Under the pieces are notes generated by a model that worked only from the letters and a program-made list of their open reading frames with translations, had not been told where the DNA came from and searched no databases. Below, in pieces: positions 22,575 to 31,992 of a DNA stretch of 64,000 bases (the stretch's first letter is position 1; each line of letters begins with the position of its first letter). The translations under genes and the position numbers were made by a program. Origin of the DNA: Lachnospiraceae bacterium. Its GTDB lineage: Bacteria > Bacillota > Clostridia > Lachnospirales > Lachnospiraceae. The stretch is taken from contig JAAWBX010000038.1 in the NCBI GenBank assembly GCA_022792885.1, positions 1 through 64,000 of the forward strand, given 5' to 3'.

Positions 22575-24071
22575 TCACTTTTCGGACGATAAGGACTTCA
22601 TTGTCGGGAACAACAACACATCCCGAATCGCCGCCGAATCCGTCATCAGCATACACATCCGGTCGATCCCGAATCCAATCCCGCCGGTCGGCGGCATACC
22701 GATCTCCATGGCGTGTAAGAAATCTTCATCGGTATGATTGGCCTCCTCGTCGCCCTGAGCCAACTGCTCCTCCTGAGCCTCAAAACGGCCCCGCTGATCG
22801 ATCGGATCATTCAGCTCCGAATAGGCGTTGGCCAGCTCCCAGCCGTTCATAAAGAACTCAAAACGCTCCACATACTCCGGGTTGTCCGGCTTTCTCTTTG
22901 TCAGCGGAGAGATCTCCACCGGATGATCCATCAGAAACGTCGGTTGAATCAGATGCTCTTCCACAAAATCCTCGAAGAAACGGTTCAGGATATCGCCCTT
23001 TTTATGGCGCTCCTCGTACTCCACATGATGTTCCTTCGCGGCGGCCCTCGCTTCCTCCAGAGTATGAATCTCCGAGAAATCCACGCCGGCATACTTCTTC
23101 ACGGCATCCACCATGGTAATCCGCTCAAACGGCCTGCCCAGATCCATCTCGACCCCATTGTATACGATCTTCGTCGTGCCCAGCACGGTCTGAGCCACAT
23201 GGCGATACAAATTCTCCGTCAGATCCATCATGCCGTTATAATCCGTGTAAGCCTGATACAGTTCCATCAGAGTAAATTCCGGATTGTGCCTGGTATCCAG
23301 GCCTTCGTTCCGGAACACGCGGCCGATCTCGTATACGCGCTCCATCCCGCCGATAATCAGACGTTTTAAATACAACTCCAGAGAAATCCGAAGTTTAAAA
23401 TCCTCGTCCAGGGCATTAAAATGCGTCTCAAACGGCCTGGCAGCCGCGCCTCCGGCATTGGAAACCAACATGGGGGTCTCCACCTCCATGAAGCCCTGGC
23501 CGTCCAGATACTGTCTTATCGTACTGATAATCTTCGACCGCTTGACAAACGTATCCTTCACTTCCGGATTCATAATCAGATCCACATACCGCTGACGATA
23601 GCGGATGTCCGTATTCGTCAGGCCGTGAAACTTCTCGGGCAGCGGATGCAGGCTCTTAGACAGCAAGGTGATCTCCTCCGCCCGCACGGACATCTCACCC
23701 GTATGCGTGCGAAACACTACGCCGCGCACACCGATAATGTCCCCGATATCCATCTTCTTAAAATCTTTATAGGAATCCTCGCCCAGAACGTCCCTCGTCA
23801 CGTAAAGCTGAATATTGCCTTTCAGATCCATCACATTGGCAAAAGAAGCCTTGCCCATCACCCGCTTGGACATCATACGTCCCGCAAAGCGCACTTCCTT
23901 TTCTTCATACCGTTCAAAATGATCCTTAATATCCGCAGTGTGTACTTCTACCGGGTATGTCGTGATCCGGAACGGATCTCTCCCCTCCGCCTGCCGTGTC
24001 TCCAACTTCTCCCGGCGCACCTTCAAAATCTGATTCAGGTCCTGCACCTGCGTATTCTTCTGTTCTGCCAC
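22575..24071 (-). CDS. lysS: Lysine--tRNA ligase, class II
   Basis: 498 residues, the usual length. An N-terminal OB-fold anticodon-binding domain (residues about 55-150, V-R-F-A-G-R-M-M-S-K-R) precedes the class II catalytic core: motif 2 R-V-F-R-N-E-G-L-D-T-R-H-N-P-E-F-T and motif 3 G-I-G-F-G-I-D-R-M. It charges tRNA-Lys with lysine in the cytoplasm. The greA-lysS order with a short gap is common in Firmicutes, so the two probably share a transcript. AGGAG precedes the ATG. No T-box is visible. Confidence 0.96.
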   Translation of the reverse strand: MAEQKNTQVQDLNQILKVRREKLETRQAEGRDPFRITTYPVEVHTADIKDHFERYEEKEVRFAGRMMSKRVMGKASFANVMDLKGNIQLYVTRDVLGEDSYKDFKKMDIGDIIGVRGVVFRTHTGEMSVRAEEITLLSKSLHPLPEKFHGLTNTDIRYRQRYVDLIMNPEVKDTFVKRSKIISTIRQYLDGQGFMEVETPMLVSNAGGAAARPFETHFNALDEDFKLRISLELYLKRLIIGGMERVYEIGRVFRNEGLDTRHNPEFTLMELYQAYTDYNGMMDLTENLYRHVAQTVLGTTKIVYNGVEMDLGRPFERITMVDAVKKYAGVDFSEIHTLEEARAAAKEHHVEYEERHKKGDILNRFFEDFVEEHLIQPTFLMDHPVEISPLTKRKPDNPEYVERFEFFMNGWELANAYSELNDPIDQRGRFEAQEEQLAQGDEEANHTDEDFLHAMEIGMPPTGGIGFGIDRMCMLMTDSAAIRDVLLFPTMKSLSSEK

Positions 24072-24103
24072 TGTTATCTCCTCTCAAACGGTCCCGGCGA
24101 CCG

Positions 24104-24589
24104 TCACTGCACTCTCTGAATCTCCAGCACTTCGTATTCCAGCACGCCGGCCTGAGTCTCCACGCCTACCACGTCGCCGACCTTCTTCCCCACCAGCGCC
24201 TGGCCCACCGGTGATTCGTTGGAAATCCGGTTCTGAAGGCTGTTGGCTTCCGTGGAACCCACAATGCGGAACTCGATCTCCTCGTCAAACTCTTTATCCA
24301 GAACCCGCACAATACATCCTATATTGATTTTATCCAGTTCGATCTCATCTTCCACAACGACTTCCGCGTTTTTCAGAAGTTTTTCCAGCTCCTCGATCTT
24401 GGCCTCAATGTCTCTCTGCTCATCCTTCGCCGCGTCGTACTCGGCATTCTCAGAAAGATCCCCCTGTTCTCTGGCTTCCTTGATCTTCTCCGCGATCTCT
24501 TTTCTGCGGACGACTTTCAAATACTGAAGCTCCTCTTCCCTCTGCTTTAATCCCGCGTAAGTCAGGATATTCTTCTTGTTATCTGACAT
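24104..24589 (-). CDS. greA: Transcription elongation factor GreA
   Basis: 161 residues from ATG 24589, with GAGGTG upstream. An N-terminal antiparallel coiled coil carries the acidic tip E-Q-G-D-L-S-E-N-A-E-Y-D-A-A-K that enters the RNA polymerase secondary channel, and the C-terminal FKBP-like domain has S-P-V-G-Q-A-L-V-G-K-K-V-G-D. It rescues backtracked polymerase by stimulating transcript cleavage. It directly precedes lysS. Confidence 0.95.
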   Translation of the reverse strand: MSDNKKNILTYAGLKQREEELQYLKVVRRKEIAEKIKEAREQGDLSENAEYDAAKDEQRDIEAKIEELEKLLKNAEVVVEDEIELDKINIGCIVRVLDKEFDEEIEFRIVGSTEANSLQNRISNESPVGQALVGKKVGDVVGVETQAGVLEYEVLEIQRVQ

Positions 24590-24686
24590 GTTACACCTCA
24601 AACCCCTTTTCTAAATCTCCAAAACGTGCCTCATTATTCAAAGTATTATAGCTTAAGGCACCCTGCTTGTCAAGGAACGGCGGTCT

Positions 24687-25655
24687 TCAGCCCCGCTTTA
24701 ATTCCTCCATCAGCTCCTCCAACTGCGAAAATGTTTCGACCTGATTCATTTTCCCCCGAAAAACGGAAGAATTTGGCAATCCGGCCGTGTACCATGCCGC
24801 ATGCTTCCGCATCTCCCGCATGGCAACCTGCTCGCCTTTTCGCTCCTTCATCATTCGGCCGTGCCTCACCACCATTTCGACCCGCTCCGCTTTTGAGGGC
24901 GGCGGCCCTGTCTTCCCTGTTTCAAGATATTCACGAATCTCCCGAAAAATCCATGGATTTCCTCTGGCGCCCCGCCCGATCATGATCCCGTCGCAGCCGG
25001 TCTGCTCCCGCATATTTTTTGCATCCTGAGCGCAAAATATGTCACCATTTCCGATCACGGGAATATTTACCGCTTCCTTCACCCGACGGATGATATCCCA
25101 GTCCGCCCTGCCGGAATAAAACTGAGAACGAGTCCTGGCATGAACGGCTACGGCCGCCGCGCCGGCGTCCTCCGCCCGTTTGGCAAATTCCACGGCATTA
25201 ACCTCCTGTTCGGTAAAACCTTTGCGAAACTTAACCGTAACCGGCTTTTTCACCGCTCTGACCATGGCCCGGAGAATCTCCCCGGCCAACTTCGGATCCC
25301 GCATCAGAGCCGACCCTTCATGGTTGTTTACGACCTTCGGCACCGGGCAGCCCATATTCACATCGATGATGTCATAAGGGCCTTCCTCGACCTGAGCCGC
25401 AATCCGGCTCATCAGCTCCGGTTCCGACCCAAACAACTGTAAGGAGATGGGCCGCTCATCCGGGTCCACCTCCATCAACTGTTTCGTATTTCGATTATTA
25501 TAATAAATTGCTTTGGCGCTGACCATCTCCGTCACAACCAGCGCGCAGCCCTGCTCTCTGCATAAAAAGCGGAATGTCTGATCCGTCACACCGGCCATGG
25601 GCGCCAAAATCAACGGATTCTCCAGTACCACGCCGCCTATCTTCCATTTATCCAT
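24687..25655 (-). CDS. dusB: tRNA-dihydrouridine synthase (DusB type)
   Basis: 322 residues from ATG 25655, which overlaps the end of the upstream gene. FMN-binding A-P-M-A-G-V-T-D near residue 18, catalytic Cys103 in V-N-M-G-C-P-V-P-K-V, then the V-H-A-R-T-R-S-Q-F-Y-S-G and G-N-G-D-I stretches typical of Dus TIM barrels. It reduces uridines in the tRNA D-loop using NADPH and FMN. It lies in one close-packed run with the two small genes and argF upstream. Confidence 0.93.
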   Translation of the reverse strand: MDKWKIGGVVLENPLILAPMAGVTDQTFRFLCREQGCALVVTEMVSAKAIYYNNRNTKQLMEVDPDERPISLQLFGSEPELMSRIAAQVEEGPYDIIDVNMGCPVPKVVNNHEGSALMRDPKLAGEILRAMVRAVKKPVTVKFRKGFTEQEVNAVEFAKRAEDAGAAAVAVHARTRSQFYSGRADWDIIRRVKEAVNIPVIGNGDIFCAQDAKNMREQTGCDGIMIGRGARGNPWIFREIREYLETGKTGPPPSKAERVEMVVRHGRMMKERKGEQVAMREMRKHAAWYTAGLPNSSVFRGKMNQVETFSQLEELMEELKRG

Positions 25656-25980
25656 TCCCGTCCTCTCCCAGATAAAACGTCCGGTAGAACAGTTCCAGAG
25701 ATTCAAACAGTTCCTCCTTCTCCCTCCGAATCTCCTTGATCTTCAACCCGCTCCCGATCTCATCAAAAAAGAAATCGTCCTCCTCATGAGTCACCTGAAA
25801 CAGAAGGTTCCCGTTCCCGTCAAATTCCAGAAAAAGCGCGCCGCCCACATCGGCCGTAAAAAGTACGCACATAATCTGAAGCTCCTGCTTCACCGCTTGG
25901 GGCAAGGCGGAAAATTCAGGATTCAGATAGTATTTTTTCAGCCGCGCGTTCGCGCCGCACAACACCGTTCTCCCGTCCAT
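25648..25980 (-). CDS. DUF6145-like small protein
   Basis: 110 residues, acidic. The sequence contains L-C-G-A-N-A, K-K-Y-Y-L-N-P-E-F and L-P-x-x-V-K-Q-E-L-Q-I-M-C-V-L-F-T-A-D-V-G-G, a pattern I associate with the Lachnospiraceae family DUF6145. It has no signal peptide or membrane segment. Its stop overlaps the dus start, so the pair is coupled. Function unknown; it sits among translation genes. Confidence 0.7.
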   Translation of the reverse strand: MDGRTVLCGANARLKKYYLNPEFSALPQAVKQELQIMCVLFTADVGGALFLEFDGNGNLLFQVTHEEDDFFFDEIGSGLKIKEIRREKEELFESLELFYRTFYLGEDGNG

Positions 25981-25990
25981 AAACTCTCCT

Positions 25991-26293
25991 TTACCAGAAT
26001 ACGACTGCGCTCAAAATAGCCAGCCCCAGCAAAAAAATCCCCAGAATACAGAGAAAAATCCCGGAAACGATCGGCTTCTTCCGACCGTTCCTCTGCCTCA
26101 GACGCAAAATCCCATTCATAAAATTCAGCGCCGAAGCCAGTACGAAAACGGCGGAAAACAGCTTCATATTTTCTCTCGGATCCGCAAATCCAAAAACGGC
26201 CAGCACGATGATCGCCACACAGATCAGCACATGAATCATATCGATCGTCAGCTTCGCCCGATGCGGATTCTTTTTCCTTCTATCTATCTCCAT
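25991..26293 (-). CDS. Small membrane protein with three transmembrane segments
   Basis: 100 residues. A basic N-terminus (D-R-R-K-K-N-P-H-R-A-K) is followed by hydrophobic segments at about 18-36, 43-62 and 76-98, with R-L-R-Q-R-N-G-R-K-K between the last two. This suggests a small inner-membrane protein. It lies 10-12 bases from both neighbours, inside the argF-dus run. No family function is known to me. Confidence 0.65.
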   Translation of the reverse strand: MEIDRRKKNPHRAKLTIDMIHVLICVAIIVLAVFGFADPRENMKLFSAVFVLASALNFMNGILRLRQRNGRKKPIVSGIFLCILGIFLLGLAILSAVVFW

Positions 26294-26305
26294 AACCGAT
26301 CCCTA

Positions 26306-27256
26306 TCAATAATTGCCCAGTGTCGCCACCATCACGGCTTTGATCGTATGCATCCGATTCTCCGCCTCGTCAAATACCACCGACTGTCTTCCTTCCAGAA
26401 CACCTTCCGTCACCTCTTTGCCCCGCACCGCCGGCAGACAGTGCATAAAAATCGTTTCGGCCTTCCCTGTCGACGCCATCATGGACTCATTAACCTGATA
26501 AGGGGACAAAAGCGCGATCCGTTCCGCCGCCTTATCCTCCTCGCCCATAGAACACCACACGTCCGTATAGATCGCGTCCGCCCCTTTCACACAGGCGATA
26601 TCCTCACAGATCGTCAGGCTTCCTCCGCTCGCCGACGCGTAACCTTCGCATTCCCTCACCAGTTCTTCCCTCGGCCACAATACTTTCGGGGCCAGAATTA
26701 CGAGTTCCATTCCCATCTTGGTGAGCCCAATCATCAGGCTGTTGGCCATATTGTTCCGGCCGTCGCCCGCATAAACGAATTTCAACCCTCCCACGCGGCC
26801 AAAATTCTCCTTCAATGTTAACAGATCCGCCAGGATCTGCGTGGGATGGAAATCGTCCGTCAAACCGTTCCAGACCGGCACGCCCGCGTATTCCGCCAGC
26901 GTTTCCACCGTGGCATGCGAAAATCCCCGGAATTCAATTCCGTCAAACATCCTTCCGAGCACCCTGGCCGTATCCGCGACCGTCTCCTTATGCCCAAGCT
27001 GAATATCGCCGCAGCCCAGATATTCCGGATGTCCGCCTTCGTCCAGACATCCCACCGTAAAGGAACTCCTGGTTCTTGTGGAAGGCTTCTCAAAAATCAG
27101 CGCGATATTTTTTCCGGCCAGGCTGCTTCCGGTGATTCCCTTCTTTTTTTTCGCTTTCAACTCGGCCGCCAGATCCACCAGATACGCGATCTCCTCCGCC
27201 GTATAATCTCTCAACGTGATAAAACTACGGCCTTTCAGTCCTTCTTTTACCCCCAT
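26306..27256 (-). CDS. argF: Ornithine carbamoyltransferase
   Basis: 316 residues from ATG 27256; GGGAGGG eight bases upstream favours it over the upstream ATG at 27307. Carbamoyl-phosphate motif S-T-R-T-R near residue 59, [16 protein letters not shown] and H-C-L-P-A. It converts ornithine and carbamoyl phosphate to citrulline, in arginine synthesis or, in reverse, in the deiminase pathway. No other arg or arc gene is in the window, so the direction cannot be told. Leads a short-gap gene run toward dus. Confidence 0.93.
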   Translation of the reverse strand: MGVKEGLKGRSFITLRDYTAEEIAYLVDLAAELKAKKKKGITGSSLAGKNIALIFEKPSTRTRSSFTVGCLDEGGHPEYLGCGDIQLGHKETVADTARVLGRMFDGIEFRGFSHATVETLAEYAGVPVWNGLTDDFHPTQILADLLTLKENFGRVGGLKFVYAGDGRNNMANSLMIGLTKMGMELVILAPKVLWPREELVRECEGYASASGGSLTICEDIACVKGADAIYTDVWCSMGEEDKAAERIALLSPYQVNESMMASTGKAETIFMHCLPAVRGKEVTEGVLEGRQSVVFDEAENRMHTIKAVMVATLGNY

Positions 27257-27328
27257 GCCGGATACCCTCCCATTCCGCTGTTCCCGCAAAAATCCTTCCT
27301 CCGTCATCTTCGCTTCACGAAGAATCTG

Positions 27329-28528
27329 TTATAGGTTACTATATTGAATCAGGGCTGTCAAGTACGGCGGAAGCTTTTTCTTCCCTTCCTCGGTCCCCTC
27401 GTCGATCAGACGCTTCTTACGGATCTTCTCCCTTAATTCCGCTTCCGTATAAACGGCAAACCTGGGTATCCCGAGAAGCCGGGCCGCCTCTTCCATCGCC
27501 CGGAAATACAGATCCTGATACGTCCACATATCCTTAAGTCCCAATGCCTTCGCAATCTGCGGAAAGATCACTTCCGCCATGGCGCGGTGCCACTCCATCG
27601 TAAGCTGTGTTTCGGACAGATACGCCGACTTTAAGAGTTCCGCCGTAGGCTTCACGTCTTTCATCATTTGAATAAAATATGCCTCGGGCTCCTTCTCACC
27701 GACTTCAATATAATAATGCTTCCCTTTCAGCCCGTACAAAAGCCGCATCGTATCATAATACCCCAGCTTCATATTCCGACGGCTTTTTTTCTTATCAAAT
27801 TCCAGCACTTTCCCCAGATTCTGCCTGGGCGCCACCGTATAAACACTGACGTCTTCCGGAATCTCAACTTCCTTCTCATGGCCGATGCCGTAGACCCTTA
27901 TAACAATAATATCTTTATATCCGTTCTCCAAAAGCGCGTCGATCGGCACACTGTCCAGCCCGCCGCCGTCGATATAAGTTTTTCCGTGAAGCTTTTCCTG
28001 CTTAAAAGTCGGAAAATACGCGCTGGCAAGAAGCATGTCGGGAATCATCCCCTCCTCCGTCTCTTTCACATTGACATTCAGAAGCGCCCGGTCGGTCAGG
28101 GAGATCGTCACCACATACAGATCCACCGGCGAATGACGGATGGTTTCCTCGTCGCAGCACTCGGCGATCAGCTTGCGAAGCGGCGTAACGTCCAGCCCGC
28201 CGCCGTTGATCACCCGCAAAGCATCCCGGATAAACACGCTTAAATTCGCGTTCTTCAACTCCCCCTTAATCACACTCTCCATAAAACTCTCATCGATATC
28301 AATCACCCTGGAGTAAGAGATCGTTTCCCAGATCCGTTCGGCCCGGGCCAGATCACCCATGCATATCATCGCTCCGTTTAACGCGCCCACCGAAGTCCCC
28401 GATACGCCGCGGATCCGGACGCCGGCTTCCTTCAAAGCCCGCCAGGCGCCGATTTGATAAGCTCCTTTCGCTCCGCCGCCTTCCAGCACCACACCATATT
28501 CCTTCGTCAGATCCAGCTTGCACTCCAT
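27329..28528 (-). CDS. Patatin-like phospholipase
   Basis: 399 residues. The oxyanion loop G-G-G-A-K-G lies at 17-22, the nucleophile is Ser46 in G-T-S-V-G, and the dyad aspartate is Asp187 in Y-I-D-G-G-G. This is the complete Ser-Asp catalytic dyad of bacterial patatins (RssA/YlbK-like), serine esterases acting on membrane lipids or acyl-CoA. No signal peptide is seen, so it is probably cytoplasmic. The C-terminal 150 residues are a helical extension found in Clostridial members. AAAGGAGG precedes the ATG. Confidence 0.9.
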   Translation of the reverse strand: MECKLDLTKEYGVVLEGGGAKGAYQIGAWRALKEAGVRIRGVSGTSVGALNGAMICMGDLARAERIWETISYSRVIDIDESFMESVIKGELKNANLSVFIRDALRVINGGGLDVTPLRKLIAECCDEETIRHSPVDLYVVTISLTDRALLNVNVKETEEGMIPDMLLASAYFPTFKQEKLHGKTYIDGGGLDSVPIDALLENGYKDIIVIRVYGIGHEKEVEIPEDVSVYTVAPRQNLGKVLEFDKKKSRRNMKLGYYDTMRLLYGLKGKHYYIEVGEKEPEAYFIQMMKDVKPTAELLKSAYLSETQLTMEWHRAMAEVIFPQIAKALGLKDMWTYQDLYFRAMEEAARLLGIPRFAVYTEAELREKIRKKRLIDEGTEEGKKKLPPYLTALIQYSNL

Positions 28529-28576
28529 GCCACCCTCCTTTTACTCTTCCTCTTCATCCCATGAGATCCGCCTGCA

Positions 28577-28628
28577 CAAAAAGGCGCCTCCCAGCCGGCC
28601 CCGATAAAACCGGTCCATGAGACGCCTT
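28577..28628 (-). terminator. Terminator of the NfeD-SPFH operon
   Basis: On the minus strand AGGCGTCTC pairs with a GAGGCGCCT arm around an internal CCGG-containing hairpin, then TTTTTG. It lies between the SPFH gene and the patatin gene. Confidence 0.65.
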
Positions 28629-28659
28629 TCTCTGTGTTTCTTTCTGATTTTCCCGTCCT

Positions 28660-29625
28660 TTACAGTTTTTTCTCTTCTTCCGGAACCGGGCTTTTCGCCA
28701 ACTCGCTGATTGCCGTTACCGTACCTGCCAGCCCCTGAATATCGGACGGAATAATAATCTTCGTTGCCCGACCGTTCGCCGCCTTCGCAAACGCCTCCAA
28801 GCTCTTCAACTGGAGAACCGCCGCGTCCGCCTGCGCGTCCTTGATCAGACGAATCCCTTCGGCCGTCGCCTCCTGCACCTTCATAATCGCCAGCGCCTCG
28901 CCTTCCGCTTCGCGGATCATGGCTTCCTTCTTCGCCTCCGCCCGCAGAATCGCCGCCTGCTTCTCCGCCTCGGCATCCAGGATCGCCGACTCTTTCTTAC
29001 CTTCCGCTACCAGGATCGTGGACTTCTTCTCGCCTTCCGCACGCAGGATGGATTCCCGACGCTCACGTTCGGCTTTCATCTGCTTCTCCATCGAATCCTG
29101 AATCTCTCTCGGCGGAATAATATTCTTCAGCTCGACACGATTCACCTTGATACCCCAGGGATCCGTCGCCATGTCAAGCTGCGCCCGCATCTTGGTATTG
29201 ATCAGCTCCCGGGACGTCAGCGTCTGATCCAGTTCCAGATCGCCGATAATATTACGCAAGGTCGTAGCCGTCAGATTCTCAATCGCCATCAGAGGATTCT
29301 CAACGCCGTAAGCGTACAGCTTCGGATCCGTGATCTGAAAAAACACAACCGTATCGATCTGCATCGTGACGTTATCCTTCGTGATAACGGGCTGCGGCTT
29401 AAAGTCAATAACCTGTTCCTTCAAATTAACCCGTTTCGCCACACGCTCCACAAAAGGCATCTTAAAATGAAGCCCTACCGACCAGGTCGATACATAAGCT
29501 CCCAGACGTTCCAGAATCATCGCCTGCGCCTGCGGCACAATGCGGATACAGGATGCTATGATAAGCAGCACCAGAATACAAGCGATCACGATAAATATAA
29601 CGCTGACAAGATTCTCCACTCCCAT
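28660..29625 (-). CDS. SPFH/band 7 (stomatin-like) membrane protein
   Basis: 321 residues. One N-terminal membrane helix (residues about 8-28) precedes the SPFH domain (I-R-I-V-P-Q-A-Q-A-M-I-L-E-R-L-G-A-Y), then a long alanine/glutamate-rich coiled coil at about 190-280 (repeats of A-E-A-x-K-x-A). This is the QmcA/HflK-like layout: ring-forming scaffolds of membrane microdomains. The gene directly follows an NfeD gene by seven bases, the standard stomatin/NfeD pair. Confidence 0.92.
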   Translation of the reverse strand: MGVENLVSVIFIVIACILVLLIIASCIRIVPQAQAMILERLGAYVSTWSVGLHFKMPFVERVAKRVNLKEQVIDFKPQPVITKDNVTMQIDTVVFFQITDPKLYAYGVENPLMAIENLTATTLRNIIGDLELDQTLTSRELINTKMRAQLDMATDPWGIKVNRVELKNIIPPREIQDSMEKQMKAERERRESILRAEGEKKSTILVAEGKKESAILDAEAEKQAAILRAEAKKEAMIREAEGEALAIMKVQEATAEGIRLIKDAQADAAVLQLKSLEAFAKAANGRATKIIIPSDIQGLAGTVTAISELAKSPVPEEEKKL

Positions 29626-29631
29626 GTTACG

Positions 29632-30069
29632 CTACACCTCCTCCATCTTCTTTACAATCAGTTTAACCCCCGTCACGGAAACGATGCGGACCACCTGGTC
29701 CTTTTCTATCTCAATCTCATCGTCCGCAGACCGGGCCGTCCACATCTGTCCGTTCACCACCGCGGCGCCCGTTCCGAGAATATTATTCACGGTCTCGGTA
29801 ATGCGGGCCTTCTTGTCGATCAGGCTTTCCACGTTCGTCTTCGTTGTCCGGCTGTTCAGATATCGGCTTGCCGCCGGTCTGGTGAAAAACAGAAGAATCA
29901 GCGATACCACGATAAACAGGGATATCTGCAGCTCCAGTTCCGCACCGGCCAAAGAGGCAATGAAAGCCGCCACGCATCCGCCTGCAAACCAGATCGTCGT
30001 CAGGCCCATTGTCATGATCTCGATGCCAAGCAGCACGATAAACGCGATCAGCCAATACATGGATTCCAT
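29632..30069 (-). CDS. NfeD-family membrane protein
   Basis: 145 residues from ATG 30069; a TTG at 30090 is an alternative start. Hydrophobic segments at about 5-60 are followed by an OB-fold domain (K-K-A-R-I-T-E-T-V-N-N-I-L-G-T-G-A-A-V-V-N-G), the short NfeD1b type without a protease domain. NfeD proteins pair with stomatin-like SPFH proteins, and the partner is encoded next. Together they are thought to organise or protect the membrane. Confidence 0.88.
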   Translation of the reverse strand: MESMYWLIAFIVLLGIEIMTMGLTTIWFAGGCVAAFIASLAGAELELQISLFIVVSLILLFFTRPAASRYLNSRTTKTNVESLIDKKARITETVNNILGTGAAVVNGQMWTARSADDEIEIEKDQVVRIVSVTGVKLIVKKMEEV

Positions 30070-30185
30070 ACACCTGCACTCCTCTCTCAAATCTATCTTT
30101 ATCTTACCCTATTCATCTTTTGAATACAAGAAAAAAACTATTAAATAAACGTTAACTATCCGAAATTACTTTTTTATATTCAATC

Positions 30186-30226
30186 TGCCCCGAACCGGCT
30201 GTTTTTCAAACAACCTGTCCGGGGCA
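30186..30226. terminator. Hairpin after the flavoprotein gene
   Basis: TGCCCCG/CGGGGCA outer stem with further internal pairing. The T-run (TCTCTTTTTCTC) is on the plus-strand side; on the minus strand, the direction of the flavoprotein, no T-run follows. It is a possible terminator of weak type. Confidence 0.4.
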
Positions 30227-30237
30227 TCTCTTTTTCT

Positions 30238-31878
30238 CTACCTATTCTTTACATATTCCGCCATCTTCATACCGGCCAGACGTCCCGAACTGTAAGCCAG
30301 ACCGGAACAGGTACCGCCGACGTCATAATAAGGGCGGCTGTACAAGCTTCCGTTCTCCACGCCCGCGATATACAGACCGTCGATCACGCTGAAATCGGCC
30401 CGCAGCGCTCTCGTATCTTCATCGGTACGGCAGCCGCCAAACGTGTTGAACGCGCCCGGATTAAACTCCAACAGATAGTAAGGACCGCCGTCCTCGACGG
30501 GTCTCATCATCTCCATGCGCTTGTTAAACATCTTATCCTTGCCGGCTTTCGCCATCTCGTCATATTCTTTCACCGTTTTTTCCAGTTCCGGCAGCCCGGC
30601 CGCTTCCGCCACCTCTGCGATCGTTTCGCCTTTCATGCACCATCCCTGATCAATCGCTTCCTGAATCCGCTCATCCAGATTTTCGATCGGCGCATTATAA
30701 AGCAGGAAACCGGATACCCAGAACTCGGGGCTCCCGATATACTCATAATACCCCATTTCCTTCAGAGCATCCATAACCTTCTGGCCGTAGATCGCATAAT
30801 ATTTGCTCACGTGCAGCGTTGCTTCACCGCCGCCCGCCATGGATTCATTGGCCAGCATATACTCGTTCATGAAACGTTTGCCATAAGGATCCACCAGAAG
30901 GCTTCCGTATAACGCCGCGCCCAAAAGCATATTCTCACCCAGATTGAACCCGGCCTTTTTGTTCGCCCCTACAATGTCGCTCATGCCCATACCGTGCGTG
31001 CTCTCGCGAAACGCGCCGGCCGCTTCCGCCATCTTAATGCCTTTGCCGGTCTGCCAGGCCGTACTTAAAGCCATGATCTCCATGTCGCCGTAAACTTCCT
31101 TTAGCATTTCCTCATTGGCAATATATCCGCCGCACGCCAGAAGGACCGCCTTCGCATGAATCCGGATCCAATCGCCGTCCTCATTCGCCGCGATCACACC
31201 GACACATTTGTTCCCGTCCATCACCAGTTCTTCCGCTTCCGTGCCGAACATAAATTCCACGCCGTAATTGTCCTCAATATATTTCTGCATGACGTCGCCC
31301 TTATTCTCGGTGCCGAACAGATGCACCTCCTGAAAACCGATGCTGTAGCGGTCGCCGGCCAACGCCAGCTCAATTCCCATCTCGTCAAAAATATCGATAT
31401 TGCCGGGCAGCATTTCCACGCAGGTTTTTAACAGCCTCGCGTTCGCCGTCCAGTGAGCAAACGTAATCATCCGATCATACAGCCCTTCAACCGTCATCGT
31501 CTCGTTAGCTTCTTTTGTATAAGGCGTCTCCACCCCGCAGGTACCGCTCACCATGCTTCCGTTCGTGGACGAAGCGTTCGGGCTGTTGGAAATCACAAGG
31601 ATATCGCCGCCTTTCGCCTTACCGGCCTCGTAGGCGGCCAGCATACCGGCCGCACCGCAGCCCACAATCACGATATCTTTCTTGATCGTCTCCGCGATCT
31701 CTTTCTCCGAAGCCGCCTCCGAGCCGGCCGCCGTTGACGCCATCGTCTGCGCCGAAGCGGCCGCCTGGGTTTTTCCGTTATCCGGACTGCAGCCCAAAAT
31801 GCCGACAGCCGCCGCGCCGGCCGCCGTCGCAGCCATACCTTTCATAAAATCCCTGCGGGTCATCCCACTTCCTGTCAT
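30238..31878 (-). CDS. Tat-exported FAD-dependent fumarate reductase-like flavoprotein
   Basis: 546 residues from ATG 31878 (GGAGG upstream). A Tat signal T-R-R-D-F-M-K is at 7-13, then a hydrophobic stretch and a lipobox-like G-C at residue 30, so it is probably a Tat-exported lipoprotein. The FAD-binding V-G-C-G-A-A-G-M-L-A-A-Y-E-A-G follows, with the FAD_binding_2 end V-G-G-T-C-S-G-L-A-Y-S-S-G-R-L-A-G. The family reduces fumarate, urocanate or other enoates, often as terminal acceptors in anaerobes. No FMN-bind domain or partner is encoded beside it. The disrupted MerR gene upstream on the same strand may be its regulator. Confidence 0.87.
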   Translation of the reverse strand: MTGSGMTRRDFMKGMAATAAGAAAVGILGCSPDNGKTQAAASAQTMASTAAGSEAASEKEIAETIKKDIVIVGCGAAGMLAAYEAGKAKGGDILVISNSPNASSTNGSMVSGTCGVETPYTKEANETMTVEGLYDRMITFAHWTANARLLKTCVEMLPGNIDIFDEMGIELALAGDRYSIGFQEVHLFGTENKGDVMQKYIEDNYGVEFMFGTEAEELVMDGNKCVGVIAANEDGDWIRIHAKAVLLACGGYIANEEMLKEVYGDMEIMALSTAWQTGKGIKMAEAAGAFRESTHGMGMSDIVGANKKAGFNLGENMLLGAALYGSLLVDPYGKRFMNEYMLANESMAGGGEATLHVSKYYAIYGQKVMDALKEMGYYEYIGSPEFWVSGFLLYNAPIENLDERIQEAIDQGWCMKGETIAEVAEAAGLPELEKTVKEYDEMAKAGKDKMFNKRMEMMRPVEDGGPYYLLEFNPGAFNTFGGCRTDEDTRALRADFSVIDGLYIAGVENGSLYSRPYYDVGGTCSGLAYSSGRLAGMKMAEYVKNR

Positions 31879-31992
31879 ATTTTCTTCCTCCTTTTCCCTC
31901 CCCGTTTCAGGGGTCTCTGTGAATGAGCAAATCTGCTTCCCCTCATCCATTCCATGATAACAACTCATCCAACCTGAGATTCAAGAGGAAAA

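Noticed and set aside
22135..22656. 173-codon minus-strand frame between lysS and the zinc-ribbon gene
   Set aside because: It spans two terminator hairpins and the ends of both neighbours in another frame; no family features.
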